NCBI GenBank assembly: GCA_001770785.1
Contig: MERZ01000257.1
Location: 1 to 6,443 of the forward strand
Direction of reading: 5' to 3'
From: Burkholderiales bacterium RIFCSPHIGHO2_12_FULL_61_11
GTDB lineage: Bacteria; Pseudomonadota; Gammaproteobacteria; Burkholderiales; Burkholderiaceae_C
DNA length: 6,443 bases
In this document: piece by piece, positions 6,051 to 6,443 of the stretch
Numbering within the stretch: the stretch's first letter is position 1
How the letters are laid out: each line of letters opens with the position of its first letter
Notes under the pieces: model-generated
What the model was told of the DNA's origin: nothing
Databases searched by the model: none
Seen by the model: only the letters and a program-made list of their open reading frames with translations
Program-made: the position numbers and the translations under genes

Positions 6051-6056
6051 CCCTCC
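6051..6056 (-). promoter_or_regulatory. Shine-Dalgarno site that sets the higA start
   Basis: GGAGGG on the minus strand lies four bases before ATG 6046 and overlaps the alternative ATG at 6058-6056. This favours the shorter start and would let higA be translated independently of the damaged higB frame. Confidence 0.65.
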
Positions 6057-6070
6057 ATGGCATAAAAAAG

Positions 6071-6348
6071 TCAGTGGTAATCCACAATCTCAACATCTCT
6101 CGGCCCCTCGGCAGTCCACACGAAGCACACGCGCCACTGTTTGTTGATGCGAATGCTGTGCTGACCCTCGCGGTCGCGCGTCAATAGCTCAAGAGGGTTG
6201 CCGGGCGGCGATTTAAGAAACTCTAGCGTCATCGCGGCGGCCAGCTGCGTCAGCTTGCGCTCAGCCACTTCCCTGATATTGGTAAACCGTCTGGACTTGC
6301 CGGTTTCAAAGAGGTCTGGGTGTCTGCGCACTTAAATGACTGGATCAT
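6071..6348 (-). pseudogene. higB: HigB-family (RelE fold) toxin, apparently frameshifted near its 5' end
   Basis: HigB toxins are ribosome-dependent mRNA endonucleases of the RelE/ParE fold. The main frame reads LFETGKSRRFTNIREVAERKL, LTQLAAAMTLEFLKSPPGN, HSIRINKQWRVCFVW and VEIVDYH, which is the whole family pattern from about residue 13 onward. The expected start is in another frame: ATG 6348 reads MIQSFKCADTQ, the usual HigB N-terminus, and then runs out of register. Joining the two requires one extra base around 6314-6318 (CAGGAC instead of CAGAC); the restored protein would be about 92 residues, the normal length. As given, the only in-frame start is GTG 6331, which directly follows a TAA, has no ribosome site, and would replace the first beta strand with RRHP. 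The toxin is therefore probably inactive, or the base is a sequencing error. Stop is at 6073-6071. Confidence 0.85.
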
Positions 6349-6358
6349 GAGCGAGCAT

Positions 6359-6387
6359 TTTATACCGCTTGCCGGTAAGCAGCAAAC
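6359..6387 (-). promoter_or_regulatory. higB: Probable higBA promoter
   Basis: On the minus strand, TATAAA (6364-6359, continuing AT) is a strong -10 element. GTTTGC (6387-6382) lies 17 bp upstream as a weak -35. The -10 ends ten bases before the higB ATG at 6348, so the message would be almost leaderless for higB, consistent with the lack of a ribosome site there. Confidence 0.5.
6367..6380. promoter_or_regulatory. higA: Candidate HigA operator palindrome
   Basis: GCTTGCCGGTAAGC is a near-perfect palindrome centred on CCGG (12 of 14 positions symmetric). It lies wholly between the proposed -35 and -10, where a bound HigA dimer would block RNA polymerase. HigA proteins are known autorepressors. 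Confidence 0.5.
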
Positions 6388-6401
6388 TCAACCGGTGATT
6401 T

Positions 6402-6427
6402 AATTAGAATCTGACCAGAATCTGACC
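6402..6427. repeat. Right copy of the flanking motif, with an 11-bp tandem duplication
   Basis: AATTAGAATCTGACC (6402-6416) contains AGAATCTGACC, which is repeated exactly and immediately at 6417-6427. The same unit, with two changes, occurs at 5717-5727 on the other side of higBA. The sequence then enters CTTATTACCC at the window edge, so the full element may continue to the right. Confidence 0.6.
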
Positions 6428-6443
6428 CTTATTACCCTTTGCT

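Noticed and set aside
1..6443. CRISPR array, tRNA or rRNA genes, phage or conjugation genes
   Set aside because: No regularly spaced repeats, cloverleaf-like RNA genes or relevant protein families were seen.

Overview
The window looks like a chromosomal stretch of a GC-rich betaproteobacterium, most likely Burkholderiales/Comamonadaceae (Polaromonas or Rhodoferax-like). This rests on protein character (MoaC, a PglL-type O-oligosaccharyltransferase and PagL) and on gene order. It is an inference, since no rRNA or other marker gene is present.

Layout from left to right. Bases 1-131 (minus) hold the first 43 codons of an exported protein that runs off the left edge. It is divergent from moaC (179-724, plus), a complete molybdenum-cofactor gene with an unusual hexaproline near its N-terminus. 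Converging on moaC is a pglL/wzy-like glycan ligase gene (737-2397, minus) that is damaged in two ways: an apparent one-base loss near 1456, and an in-frame 90-bp REP-type inverted repeat (1214-1303) inside the coding sequence. Next on the minus strand is pagL (2534-3088), an outer-membrane lipid A 3-O-deacylase of visibly lower GC. About 280 bp with no convincing gene follow.

Bases 3370-4852 (minus) are a two-gene unit: a zinc-dependent medium-chain alcohol dehydrogenase, then a VOC/glyoxalase-fold protein 19 nt downstream, with a good sigma70-type promoter at 4928-4956. The rest of the window is a small toxin-antitoxin island, all on the minus strand. It has a canonical mazE-mazF pair (5038-5615), closely similar to E. 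coli MazEF and coupled by a TGATG overlap, and a higB-higA pair (5741-6348). In the latter the HigB toxin appears frameshifted in its first 12 codons while HigA is intact. The higBA promoter carries a 14-bp near-palindrome between its -35 and -10 elements, a likely HigA operator. The higBA unit is flanked by similar AATT-R-GAATC-Y-GACC motifs, duplicated in tandem on the right side.

I see no phage, integrase, CRISPR array or obviously new multigene system. The most unusual items are the REP pair that sits in the only open frame inside pglL, the disrupted higB next to an intact higA and an intact mazEF, and the repeats that bracket higBA. The two one-base losses are either real decay or sequencing errors, and raw reads would separate these.
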